NCBI RefSeq assembly: GCF_003332305.1
Contig: NZ_QOIO01000051.1
Coordinates: forward strand, 1 to 41,322
Source of the DNA: Microvirga aerophila
GTDB taxonomy: Bacteria; Pseudomonadota; Alphaproteobacteria; Rhizobiales; Beijerinckiaceae
Direction: 5' to 3'
Length of the DNA: 41,322 bases
Shown here: positions 1 to 7,628 of the stretch, one piece after another
Numbering within the stretch: position 1 is the stretch's first letter
Layout: each line of letters starts with the position of its first letter
The notes under the pieces: model-generated
Told to the model about the DNA's origin: nothing
The model's input: only the letters and a program-made list of their open reading frames with translations
Database searches by the model: none
Position numbers and translations under genes: made by a program

Positions 1-857
1 GGTCGGCTTGGTGAAGAGCATCAAGGCAAACGAGGCAGGTCTGGCAGGTCAACTCCCCATAGCCGCCTCCTGTTCTGCGGGAACCAAAGTTCCTACCATT
101 CTCGCAGAGACAGTGTTGGCCTGAATCCTCAATCGTTGTTAGACCAGGTGCTATTTTGAGATTGTGCAACCACTCACAAAGAATAAGCAGCGCGAGCAAT
201 GGTCTGGACAGACGGCGCTATCGCCTCACCTGATGCCTTGCCGTCGGTGTCTGAGCGGAAGCGCAAACATCAAGCCAACGGCTCACCAAATGTTGAGCTT
301 AGGCATTTCCCAGCTCGACACTCTGCTGAGGCAGGCCAATTTGTGATCCCACTAGAAAGAATGCTCCTGAACCTTAGCTCATATATTGATACATAAGCTC
401 ATCTCTACTCTTAGCTATAAGCAAAACTGACACTACTAGAAAGTATCTATGCTGAACTGCTCTCGGCTGCTGACTACCATCATTTACGGCCTGGTTATAA
501 AAACGGCTTTAACCGAACCAGCCCGTCGGTGAAGCTAATCTGTTCAAGCAGATTGAGTATTGACTGACTAAGAAACAGGGTAAATACGAGATCGATAATT
601 AGTGTGTGATAATACGGATGTCATGATGAGAGTGAAATATCCATGATATCTGAGCGTAATCATACAAGTGTGTAACCTATGTTCTACGACGTCTTCTCCA
701 ATAGGTTCTTTATTCAAGACCGCTCACTAACCTCTACATAACTTGTTCACCCTTTACAGGCCACGAGATACGCTGTTCTCGTCAGGCAATGTCGCTTTAT
801 GCCCTGCTGCACCGGCTGGGCCTCCCATCAACACAATCGAGAAGGATCAATCCGCAC
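1..857. other. Left-edge region without a convincing gene
   Basis: No gene here can be defended. Two open but start-less frames run off the left edge. One on the plus strand ends with TGA at 122-124. One on the minus strand (2-217) would encode a Cys-rich stretch containing CLCENG and TCQTCLVC. Either could be the end of a neighbouring gene, but neither has a start codon with a ribosome binding site in the window. From about 370 to 780 the sequence is AT-rich with small hairpins (for example AATCTG/CAGATT at 537-554) and is probably the leader and promoter region of the gene that follows. Confidence 0.4.
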
Positions 858-2204
858 ATGGCGGAAACGAGCCCGTTTACCATTACATTACCCAACTACC
901 CGTTCTTCAACGCCGATCTTAACCCTGCTGGCGACTTGGAAAGCCTCTGTGACGACTTGTGGCCATTGGTCATGGCTCACCTGCCTGAGAGCCGGAAGAA
1001 GCCCCATGGGCCGGAGTATGTGTTCCGCTCGCTCATCACCAACTTTGTTACCGCAATGCAGGTTGGTGGGCCTGTGCTGATCGTGTCGAGGAACAAGCGA
1101 TTCTTACCGCCGAAGTCTCGCTATCGAGCCTCACAGGCGACATACGACAGCGTTACGAAGGTGTTGGATGCTGCATCCTCATCAGGTCTGATCGTCCAGG
1201 AGACAGGTTCAGGTCAGTTCAAAGTCACCTGTGACGATCACACTGATTACAGGTGCGTCAGGGAGGCTACAAGGGTTAGGCCAACCAACAACTTGCTTAA
1301 ACGCCTTCGCCCGGTGTTGACCTCTCCTGCACATGACTTTGTTCAATGGCGGAAGGATATAGAGGTCATACACCTGAGGGCTAGGAAGCAGGACAATGGT
1401 AAAGCCACGTCAAGCGAACAAGTGCCATACGATGATACGCCCATGATCAGCACCTTTCGTGCAGAGATCAGGCGAATCAATCAACATTTGAAGGAACATC
1501 CTTCTTCCTATGCAGGGACAAATCAGGTCAACCTGCTGAAGGACCACGTCATCCGCATCTTCAACAACGCTGACTGGCAACAGGGAGGGAGGCTCTACGG
1601 CTACTGGCCCATGAACCTGTCCAAGAGCGAAAGACACCTTCTTAGCATTGATGGTGAGCCGTTGGCTGACCTAGACTTTGGCTCATGCTTCGTCGCCCTT
1701 CTGCACGTTTACGACGGGGCAAAGTTTGACCCTGATGCTCCTGACCCATTTCTGATCGAAGGCTATGAACGACAGAGAGACGTGATCAAGCAATGCGCTT
1801 ACGCCATTCTCAACGCTGATCATCGGATGAAGAACTATCCTGAGAATATCGCTCAGGAGCACGGCTCAAGACCGCCACTATCATGGCGAGACATGGAGCA
1901 GGTTATCTTCACCCATGTTCCGCTGTTTAAGCAGTACGCCTACACCGCGCTTGGACTGAGGCTCATGAGAACGGAGAGCAACATCCTGATAGCAGTACTG
2001 CTGGACCTGATTGAGCGAGGTATTGGGTTCATACCCATGCATGACGGGATCATGGTTCCTGAGTCTAAGAAGCTGCTCACTCGTGACCTGATGCTAAAGC
2101 ACTATCATGCGGTTACAGGTCAGCGGATCAACGTCAAAGAAAAGACGATCAAGAGGCTTTCTGTGACGCCCTTCGATCACCCAGCGGAACCAGCCTACCT
2201 CTGA
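858..2204 (+). CDS. Polymerase-like palm protein with N-terminal winged-helix-like region (unknown family)
   Basis: This 448-residue protein has no name I can assign with certainty. Residues about 37-127 look like a winged-helix DNA-binding region (a helix with TYDSVTKVLDAASSSGLI followed by a hairpin). The second half carries three ordered motifs: DLDFGSC with D273 (motif A-like), an R-x5-K segment ending in NA (R305 and K311, motif B-like) and GFIPMHDGIMVP with H395-D396 (motif C-like). These match in order and kind the catalytic motifs of family A DNA polymerases (DYS, R/K, HDE) and single-subunit RNA polymerases (DGS, K, HDS). An RIFNN...GGRLYGYW stretch lies just before motif A. No 3'-5' exonuclease domain is visible. 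ATG 858 is chosen because AGAAGGA lies 12 bases upstream; an in-frame ATG at 789 has no proper ribosome binding site. It may replicate or copy DNA of the element, or be a polymerase-based defence protein. The gene is clear; the function is inference. Confidence 0.75.
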   Translation: MAETSPFTITLPNYPFFNADLNPAGDLESLCDDLWPLVMAHLPESRKKPHGPEYVFRSLITNFVTAMQVGGPVLIVSRNKRFLPPKSRYRASQATYDSVTKVLDAASSSGLIVQETGSGQFKVTCDDHTDYRCVREATRVRPTNNLLKRLRPVLTSPAHDFVQWRKDIEVIHLRARKQDNGKATSSEQVPYDDTPMISTFRAEIRRINQHLKEHPSSYAGTNQVNLLKDHVIRIFNNADWQQGGRLYGYWPMNLSKSERHLLSIDGEPLADLDFGSCFVALLHVYDGAKFDPDAPDPFLIEGYERQRDVIKQCAYAILNADHRMKNYPENIAQEHGSRPPLSWRDMEQVIFTHVPLFKQYAYTALGLRLMRTESNILIAVLLDLIERGIGFIPMHDGIMVPESKKLLTRDLMLKHYHAVTGQRINVKEKTIKRLSVTPFDHPAEPAYL

Positions 2205-2320
2205 TCCGCTGAACGCTACCCTGTCCCTTTGCCTCACCCACTACAAGCACCTTTCATGAGCCGGTGATCCTCGTCGATCCCGGTTTTTCCTTTTTCAGAC
2301 TCAATCAATCGAGAACATCC

Positions 2321-2719
2321 ATGAACATCACCCTTCAACCCTTGGGCCGAGGACGCTTTGCTGCGTCTGTAGGTCAACGAGCGCTTTGCAGGAGCACAAC
2401 ACCGTTCTTCACCTCTGCTCGCGTCTTCCAAGCTGAAGGCGTACCCGATGACACTCCGATCACCATGATGCACGAAGGCTCATCCATCGTCGCCATCCGG
2501 TCTACCGTGGGTGAAGCCGCAGGCAGGATCGTCCTTGAAACTGACGAGGAAGGACCGAAACTGAAACGCTATCGTCCTATGTCACCTGAAATGCCTCGTC
2601 AGAGGGTGAGGCATGAAATGCAGAAGGTCGACAATGTGTTTGAGGTGCCCATGCCTGCTAAAGCCCCCAAGCAGTCTGCTCTGTTTGCACCTCACCTCCG
2701 TGGCAATCGGACTTACTAA
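2321..2719 (+). CDS. Hypothetical protein of the integrated element
   Basis: The product is 132 residues, basic and soluble, with no signal peptide or membrane segment and no motif I recognise. The middle (GVPDDTPITMMHEGSSIVAI) looks like beta strands, and the C-terminal third is rich in Pro, Lys and Arg, as in a nucleic-acid-binding tail. It follows the polymerase-like gene on the same strand after 116 bases, so the two may be cotranscribed. The frame stays open upstream to 2264, but the ATG at 2321 fits better because the upstream codons cross a C/T-rich leader. The ribosome binding site is weak. Real coding is likely but not certain. Confidence 0.5.
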   Translation: MNITLQPLGRGRFAASVGQRALCRSTTPFFTSARVFQAEGVPDDTPITMMHEGSSIVAIRSTVGEAAGRIVLETDEEGPKLKRYRPMSPEMPRQRVRHEMQKVDNVFEVPMPAKAPKQSALFAPHLRGNRTY

Positions 2720-2897
2720 CGCTCTAAACCTTGTCCCTCTCGGAAGCTGAATAACGCAACGGGGAGGGAACTACGCCTTGTGCTTGGTAGGGTATTTTAA
2801 CGACTTGTCCTATCTATAGGTTCAGAGCCGCATATCATCTCATTCCTGATTTGAGCAGGTGGACAGGCTAACAAATCGTGAGGGCACAGAAGCTGTG

Positions 2898-3539
2898 ATG
2901 ACTCCTGATAAATCCGAAAGACGGGTTTATGAAGCCTTCACAGACTTTCCCCATGCTGAACGAATGCGACTTGTTCGTGAGATTGCCTTGCGGAGTTACA
3001 AGGATGCTGTTGACCTGTCTGCGTGCCGAGCTTTGATTTACACCTACCCTCACTCTTACTTCCATGATCCCCTGACCGCGAGAGCAGCCCGTCAAGTTCT
3101 CATATCCTTGATTGATCGAACGCTGATCATCTCTGAGAGTGCCCTGGGGCTCATGAAAAGAACTGATGATAGGAACGCGCGGGTCGCACTGTTTCTGCTT
3201 GGTGATCCAGCTGTTTATCATGACGTCGCTAGGGTCGGTAACCCACGAAGCCTAGAGCTTGCCTTGCAAGCCTGGACTGCAACGGACCTCGATCCAAGGC
3301 GAGGCTTGATAAAGCAGTATCGGAATAAGTCCATCGCTCACCGCTCTGATCCTGATCCAGGTAAACGAGAACCATTCATTGATGAAATCCATACCATTTC
3401 GGGGAGAGTAGTCTCCATGTTAGCTCACCTTGCGACAGGGGCTGGGGCGCAAGTCGAAGCTACTGCCGTGAACTCCGACACTAACTACCTGAGTGCATCG
3501 GCGTTCTGGAAGCCGTGGCAGACCATTACCGGGGCGTGA
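2898..3539 (+). CDS. HEPN-type protein, AbiU2-like
   Basis: A mainly helical protein of 213 residues. Near the C-terminus it has QYRNKSIAHRS, in which R142 and H148 form an R-x5-H motif. This is the catalytic signature of HEPN ribonucleases, and the surrounding 'RNK-x-AH' wording is typical of AbiU2-like HEPN proteins. If active it would cut RNA, as in abortive-infection and toxin systems. There is no obvious antitoxin (such as a MNT nucleotidyltransferase) beside it. The other genes of the element are a polymerase-like and a PLD-like protein, which fits defence cargo. The start is uncertain: an in-frame GTG at 2859 would add 13 residues, and neither start has a strong ribosome binding site. 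The HEPN assignment rests on this one motif and the helical character. Confidence 0.6.
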   Translation: MTPDKSERRVYEAFTDFPHAERMRLVREIALRSYKDAVDLSACRALIYTYPHSYFHDPLTARAARQVLISLIDRTLIISESALGLMKRTDDRNARVALFLLGDPAVYHDVARVGNPRSLELALQAWTATDLDPRRGLIKQYRNKSIAHRSDPDPGKREPFIDEIHTISGRVVSMLAHLATGAGAQVEATAVNSDTNYLSASAFWKPWQTITGA

Positions 3540-4055
3540 CGGCGACAAAAAGCATGAAGGTCAACTGGTCTAAGGCTCGTGACTAATGCTCTAACCTGCC
3601 AATCACAAGCGCAAACAACAGGACCAAACACTAAGGTTATCCCATGCCGATAAACCAGAGTGAACTCAGCTAAGGGCCGTTCAACATGAGGTAGGAGGGC
3701 GCAACTCTCCTCCTCTCAATAATCGAAATAACACAACTGTGCACGAACCCGAACCTTCGTCTGACCATAGGCACTCCGTCTAACCCCGGTGCAAAAGCCG
3801 AGGCTGTTCAACACCTGCTGACACAAGCTCGTAAACAAGCCTTCTTTCGGCTGGTCATGGAAGAGTCAGGTGTGATGGAGAGGAGTAAGAAAGCTGCAAT
3901 TGAGGAGATGAAGGGGCGGATGGGCTTGAGAGACGTGGGGCTCAGCCCGTTTAAGTAGGCACAGCCTTTAAGCTGCTCTCAAGCGGACGGGCAGGTGGCC
4001 TAATCCATAGTATCCACAAAACCTTAAGTTCTAATCAGAGCATTCCAAAGAATTG
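3540..4055 (+). other. Intergenic region with a possible remnant reading frame
   Basis: The frame ending at TAG 3956-3958 is open from about 3693 and reads like protein at its end (helical stretch AEAVQHLLTQARKQAFF, end RDVGLSPFK). It has no normal start; the first ATG is at 3857 and would leave only 33 residues. A GGAGG/CCTCC inverted repeat at about 3692-3715 lies in front. It could be a decayed gene, a gene with an unusual start, or chance. Nothing else is visible between the HEPN gene and the PLD-like gene. Confidence 0.25.
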
Positions 4056-5081
4056 ATGTCAGGCTCCTCCACCCCAAGCTATGCTATTCGTATACGAGGG
4101 TGGAGGATTCAATCTTTGATCAAGGTTCTCTCTGAAAAAGAACTTGCCAAGTTCGTGCGCACAAATAGCTCTGAGATGCCTGTCCGTTTAGCAGTCGCTT
4201 TCTGGGGAAAGGGGGCGGTAAAACGCCTCGGACTGCTGGATACTGCTGGTGGCGAAATCATCTGCAACCTGCAGAGCGGATGCACAAATCCTGACGAGGT
4301 TCTAAAGCTTATTAAGAATTTCGAGGTCCGCACTCACGGCAAACTTCACGGGAAATTATACAAGACCCCTGAGATCGCCGTCGGATCGTCAAATGCCTCC
4401 CTCAATGGCCTAGCGGTGGAGGGCGAAACCGAAGGTTGGCGAGAGATCAACTTAGCTGTCGATGATAGGAAGACGCTGAACCAACTGGACGAGCGGTTTG
4501 GCGAACTTTGGGACGAGGCTGATCCAGTTGACGAGAACGTAGTTGAATCCTACCGCCCTATCTGGAAGCGCAAGCAGGCGCGGGGAGTCCCACCTCCAAG
4601 CGATAGCTTGCTTGAGGCAGCGCGTAAGAACCCAAACTTTTTCGTTAACCAGACAATCTATTTCGCAATCTCTCGCGCCTATGTTCCGAAGGAGCAGCGT
4701 AAGGAAATCAAGGCCCAAGTAGAGGCCGGCAAAGCTGGCAAGGAAGCCAAATCCGAGAAGTACTCAGAATATGTAGGTTGGGACCCCTTCCCGCCGGAAT
4801 CATGGTTCATCGACGTCACAATTGTCAGAAAGACTAGGGTTCACGGGATTGAACGCACCTTCGACAAGCCGCCACGCCTGAAGCTAAAGAGCGGGGACAA
4901 TGCCCAGCTAATGTTCAAGCGCCCTTATATCGAAATCGAAGACAGCATCTTTAAGCTATCCAAGACAGACATTCAGCTGATCACAGACCGTGCAATGACA
5001 ATCTGTAGGGCGGCCAAGGGTGAGGAGGAGGGATGTCTCGTATCACTCGGAGAGGCGATGAAGCCATTGGGTATCATTTAA
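4056..5081 (+). CDS. Phospholipase D-like nuclease family protein
   Basis: The product has 341 residues. The N-terminal half (VRLAVAFWGKGAVKRLGLL, then residues 91-118) carries a single PLD-type signature: H98-G-K100, then GSSNAS at 110-115 followed by LNG. In this superfamily the H-x-K motif forms the phosphoryl-enzyme intermediate, and dimers of one-motif proteins act as nucleases (the BfiI-type arrangement). The C-terminal half (about 170-341) is charged, with a Lys-rich helical stretch, and I do not recognise it; it may bind DNA or a partner. It is preceded by 500 bases without a clear gene, so it probably has its own promoter. ATG 4056 is taken rather than the overlapping TTG at 4053. 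In this context a restriction or defence role is plausible, but this is inference. Confidence 0.65.
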   Translation: MSGSSTPSYAIRIRGWRIQSLIKVLSEKELAKFVRTNSSEMPVRLAVAFWGKGAVKRLGLLDTAGGEIICNLQSGCTNPDEVLKLIKNFEVRTHGKLHGKLYKTPEIAVGSSNASLNGLAVEGETEGWREINLAVDDRKTLNQLDERFGELWDEADPVDENVVESYRPIWKRKQARGVPPPSDSLLEAARKNPNFFVNQTIYFAISRAYVPKEQRKEIKAQVEAGKAGKEAKSEKYSEYVGWDPFPPESWFIDVTIVRKTRVHGIERTFDKPPRLKLKSGDNAQLMFKRPYIEIEDSIFKLSKTDIQLITDRAMTICRAAKGEEEGCLVSLGEAMKPLGII

Positions 5082-5107
5082 GGTGAAGTACACCACTGAC
5101 TAATGAG

Positions 5108-5132
5108 GGAACTAGCCTGAGGCTTAGCCGTT
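5108..5132 (+). promoter_or_regulatory. Possible EcfG-type promoter motif
   Basis: GGAAC at 5108-5112 and CGTT at 5129-5132 are separated by 16 bases, the spacing of EcfG general-stress promoters in alphaproteobacteria. A strong terminator follows only 37 bases later, so any transcript would be a short RNA of about 65-70 bases and not an mRNA for the gene at 5440. One such match by chance is expected in a window of this size. Confidence 0.2.
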
Positions 5133-5168
5133 AGCCTTATGACCTCCATGGTTCCCTCTGGATGAACT

Positions 5169-5207
5169 AGAGCCTGACGGTGATCCGCCCTCAGGCTCTT
5201 TTCTTTT
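5169..5207 (+). terminator. Rho-independent terminator
   Basis: A perfect 9-base stem (AGAGCCTGA at 5169-5177, TCAGGCTCT at 5191-5199) with a 13-base loop is followed by TTTCTTTT. It lies 88 bases after the PLD-like gene and is the best terminator of the element. The rest of 5082-5439 shows nothing else I can name. Confidence 0.75.
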
Positions 5208-5439
5208 GTGGGCTGGAAGGAGCATTCACCCAGGCAAGGGTCCTTGCTTGTAAGGCTGCATGTCTGACGCTGCAAGAACACGACCAGGAGAGCAATACTC
5301 AAGAATGCCAAAGGTTGGCAGCCGCACAGCCCAATCACTGATCCTGACCATGTAGAACAGTCACAGCCTCCTGCAGCATGGACGTGAAAAAGCCATGCGC
5401 TCAAGTTAGAGCTAAGACAGCTAGATATGAGGCTCGGTC

Positions 5440-5829
5440 ATGCCTAGGGCACGAGTTAAAATCCGAGTTGCTGACGACCGCAAAACCGCGACGATAGAGA
5501 TCAAACCTCTTGGGCAACCGGGACATCCGGTCGATCTTACGCTCGCTGAACTTGATCAATTCGTGGACAGGCTTGGGAACGCAAGAAGCCAAATGGTCAA
5601 GGGGCATCCGATCCCACCGTTCGAGCGCGATGAACCGCCGATCAGCGTTGCTGCCAACACCAAGTGCACCATCCGGGCATCTCCACCCGAAGGAGTCCTT
5701 TTTGGGTTCTATCATCCGAAGTTTGGGCCGGTTGGACTCACGCTACCAAAGGAAGAGATTGTGAGCATCGTCGGCTTCCTGACCAATCGGTTCATCCTTC
5801 AACCGACAGCTTCCCCAGAGAAACATTAG
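5440..5829 (+). CDS. Hypothetical protein
   Basis: The product has 129 residues and is soluble. It seems to consist of an N-terminal beta hairpin (ARVKIRVADDRKTATIEIKP), a helix (LTLAELDQFVDRLGNARSQM), a Pro-rich linker and a second strand-helix unit (GFYHPKFGPVGLTLPKEEIV). I do not recognise a named family; small proteins of this design are common unknowns in rhizobia. The start is well supported, with GAGG 8 bases before the ATG. It is the last intact gene of the low-GC element and lies behind a strong terminator, so it is transcribed on its own. Confidence 0.6.
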   Translation: MPRARVKIRVADDRKTATIEIKPLGQPGHPVDLTLAELDQFVDRLGNARSQMVKGHPIPPFERDEPPISVAANTKCTIRASPPEGVLFGFYHPKFGPVGLTLPKEEIVSIVGFLTNRFILQPTASPEKH

Positions 5830-5973
5830 ACCGTGTTCCCTAGCCTAGTGAGGAGCATAGTAGTGTTGTCACCGGAAGCTACTACTGAAGCAAGATGGTT
5901 CGCACGACCACAGACGCCCTCGCTGGGAGTCCGCCCGACTTACTTGGCCTGGGCGTACTTATTTGGGCAAAAG

Positions 5974-5996
5974 AAAAACCCCGCCGGGGACGGGGC
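5974..5996 (-). terminator. Minus-strand terminator behind the integrase remnant
   Basis: Read on the minus strand this is a GC-rich hairpin (GCCCCG...CGGGG) followed by TTTTTCTTTT. It lies about 100 bases after the stop of the truncated recombinase and would have ended its transcript. The remainder of 5830-6095 holds no gene I can support. Confidence 0.55.
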
Positions 5997-6095
5997 ACGC
6001 TGTAGGACAGCAGTTTAATTGGGGGCAAAGCGATCAGCTCCAGGGGGAGCCTCGCGCTCTAGTATCCGTCGTAGAGAGGAAGCCTTACTCCAAGC

Positions 6096-6284
6096 TTAAC
6101 CGTAAGCTGCTTTAGCCAGCTTCTCAGCGACCTTTTCCGGTCTTAGGTGAGTATACCGGCTCAACATCCGTGGATCACGGTGTCCGCTGATTAGAGCTAC
6201 CTCAGGGACGGTTAGACCGTATTCAAAGAACCGGGCTGCAGCTTCATGCCGTAGGTCATGGAACCTTGCGTAGCCTTGACTTTG
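6096..6284 (-). pseudogene. Tyrosine recombinase (phage-type integrase), C-terminal remnant
   Basis: The minus-strand frame ending at TAA 6098-6096 encodes the classic end of a tyrosine recombinase catalytic domain. RFHDLRHEAAARFFE has the H-x-x-R box; LISGHRDPRMLSRYTHL has the second conserved His/Arg region and the nucleophile Tyr in RYTH. The frame is open for only 62 codons, back to a TAG at 6287-6285, and nothing upstream resembles the N-terminal or core-binding domains of the usual 300-400-residue protein. So this is a gene end left after a deletion of about 900 bases or more. The GHRDPRMLSRYTHL wording is typical of XerC/D-like integrases of genomic islands. It directs away from the nearby tRNA fragment, as is usual for island integrases. 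Confidence 0.85.
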
Positions 6285-6358
6285 CTACACATAACTCTCA
6301 CACATGAAGCATCAAGACGCAGCGTAAATGCTTGTTTCGTAAGGCTTCTAGCTTCAAA

Positions 6359-6389
6359 GTGGAGTATTCGATCCTCTCCACCGGCACCA
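6359..6389 (+). other. tRNA 3' end fragment, probable attachment site
   Basis: The piece has exact tRNA 3' geometry: a 7-base T-loop TTCGATC (6367-6373), a 5-base T-stem strand CTCTC (6374-6378), a 7-base acceptor strand CACCGGC (6379-6385), discriminator A, then encoded CCA (6387-6389). The 5' T-stem strand no longer pairs fully and no anticodon arm precedes it, so it is not a functional tRNA. Acceptor sequence and CCA suggest a threonine tRNA starting with GCCGGTG; this identity is inference from memory of tRNA-Thr genes. Such a duplication is what integration into a tRNA 3' end leaves behind. Confidence 0.6.
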
Positions 6390-6482
6390 CTCCCCTTCCG
6401 CATGACATGGAAGCTCGTTCCCGCTTCGGGTGGCGGGATTGAAGCGCTTATCCATCTGCCAAGAGGTTCCCTAAAGCTCAAG

Positions 6483-6569
6483 CCTCATCCTCAGGAGCAG
6501 CCTCAGGCTGCGTCTCGAAAGAGGATCCAGTGTTCGCTGGAGACGCCCTCTTCGCTCCTCAGCATGAGG
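6483..6569. repeat. Rhizobial palindromic repeat (REP/BIME-like)
   Basis: The arms CCTCATCCTCAGGAGC (6483-6498) and GCTCCTCAGCATGAGG (6554-6569) are inverted copies with two mismatches. Inside lie a second pair (GCGTCTC/GAGACGC) and the phrase GCTGCGTCTCGAAAGAGG. Closely similar 'CCTCATCCTGAGGAGC' repeats are scattered through Bradyrhizobium, Microvirga and Methylobacterium genomes. It stands just outside the tRNA fragment, so it is host DNA. Confidence 0.6.
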
Positions 6570-6616
6570 GCTGCGTGGCGGCTTGAGGCTATGTGAGCTG
6601 ACCCCTGAGGCGGCGG

Positions 6617-6889
6617 TTACTCGGCAGTCGTGGGGTCGATCATCGTCCTGACGCGCGAGATGCTATCGGCCGGGAACCCTCCCCGCTTGGCGTGCTCGCG
6701 AATGAGCTCCTCGTTGCTGGCGCGGTAGACGCAGTAGAGCTTGTCATCCGTAACGTAGCTATGAACCCACTGGATGTCGGTCCCGAGGTCACGCAGGACC
6801 CCACACGACGTTTGAGACGCCGCCTTCAGGTCGTCTACAGAAGCATTGCCGACGCCCGGCATATTTCGCTCTATCACAAACTGCGGCAT
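6617..6889 (-). CDS. DUF4242 family protein (SCO4226 nickel-binding-like)
   Basis: A 90-residue protein with the full family pattern: FVIERNMPGVG at the start, WVHSYVTDDKLYCVY in the middle and REHAKRGGFPADSI followed by DPTTAE at the end. The family folds as a ferredoxin-like domain; its studied member SCO4226 binds nickel through conserved His residues, and the physiological role is unknown. It is the first intact host gene beside the integrated element and is transcribed towards it. No partner gene is obvious. Confidence 0.9.
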   Translation of the reverse strand: MPQFVIERNMPGVGNASVDDLKAASQTSCGVLRDLGTDIQWVHSYVTDDKLYCVYRASNEELIREHAKRGGFPADSISRVRTMIDPTTAE

Positions 6890-7083
6890 GATCGTCCCGT
6901 CGGCACCGCCGACGCCTCCATCGATGAAGCCAGAGCGCTTCGCCGGATCAAGCTCTGCTCATGAGGCCAATCTGGCAATGCCTCTAAACGGGTATTCTCA
7001 GGGCTTTTGAATTACGATACCCGGGTTGCGCCTCGAAAGACTGATCAACAGTTCGTCCATGGCGAACATTGAGGAAATTGCGC

Positions 7084-7386
7084 TTGAGCGATCGCGTCGA
7101 ATATTGGTGGATTAGCTACGAAACCGACATCCAACCCGGCGAGGTGACCTTTCGGGCAGGCATTCCAGCCCATATTCGCCTGATCGGATCCCGGGACATC
7201 ATCGCGGCGGCAGCGGTCGAACTGGTGGAGCGGCTGCCCGCGACGCCGCGACCTGTCCTGCAAAGGGCCGTCCCGCCGCCGCCGACCGCGCCTCAAACGT
7301 CCGGCAGCCCGCTTTGGCTCATCGGCATCATCGTTCTGACGTTGCTGTACTGGTTCTCTGGCCAGCTCTTCGACGCCATCAAGTAG
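7084..7386 (+). CDS. Small tail-anchored membrane protein, hypothetical
   Basis: The product is about 100 residues: a soluble N-terminal part, a Pro-rich linker (PPPPTAPQTS) and one hydrophobic helix at the end (LWLIGIIVLTLLYWF), followed by only nine residues. That makes it a tail-anchored membrane protein. The start is not certain. TTG 7084 has GAGG 9 bases in front; TTG 7069 and 7078 are in the same frame but lack good spacing. The ATG at 7059 is in another frame and stops after 18 codons. No known domain is recognised. Confidence 0.5.
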   Translation: MSDRVEYWWISYETDIQPGEVTFRAGIPAHIRLIGSRDIIAAAAVELVERLPATPRPVLQRAVPPPPTAPQTSGSPLWLIGIIVLTLLYWFSGQLFDAIK

Positions 7387-7628
7387 ATCAGATCCCTCGG
7401 TCGCCCGCGCTTCCACCATCAAGCGCGACCATACGAAGCAGGGTGAAGCATTTGTCTGGCAATTTCGACGATTGGCCAGCTGTTTTGCCTGAAAGGTCTG
7501 CGATGGGGGGACCTTCATAGGTCTGGGATTAACCGAACGAGAAGAGAACAAGTTGCCCGCAGCGTGATCAGTTGCGCCTTACGTTGGGTCATGCTTTAGC
7601 TCGACGAATAATTTTCGGGGGCAATATC

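Larger units (their letters stand above)
1..6389. mobile_element. Right-hand part of a decayed integrated element
   Basis: The stretch is clearly less GC-rich than the DNA to its right and carries only unknown, nuclease-like or polymerase-like genes. At its right end lie a 62-codon remnant of a tyrosine recombinase (6096-6284, minus strand) and a tRNA 3' end without the rest of a tRNA (6359-6389). This is the usual layout of an island inserted into the 3' end of a tRNA gene, where the fragment marks the distal attachment site. The intact tRNA and the left end would lie to the left of the window. Because the front of the integrase is gone, the element can probably not excise by itself. The element interpretation is inference; the composition change, recombinase motif and tRNA fragment are seen in the sequence. 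Confidence 0.6.

Noticed and set aside
164..396. Two short plus-strand frames near the left edge
   Set aside because: They overlap each other in different frames, have no ribosome binding sites and give no protein-like text.
5078..5404. 108-codon minus-strand frame between the PLD-like gene and the next gene
   Set aside because: No ribosome binding site, covers a strong terminator, and shows a composition unlike protein.
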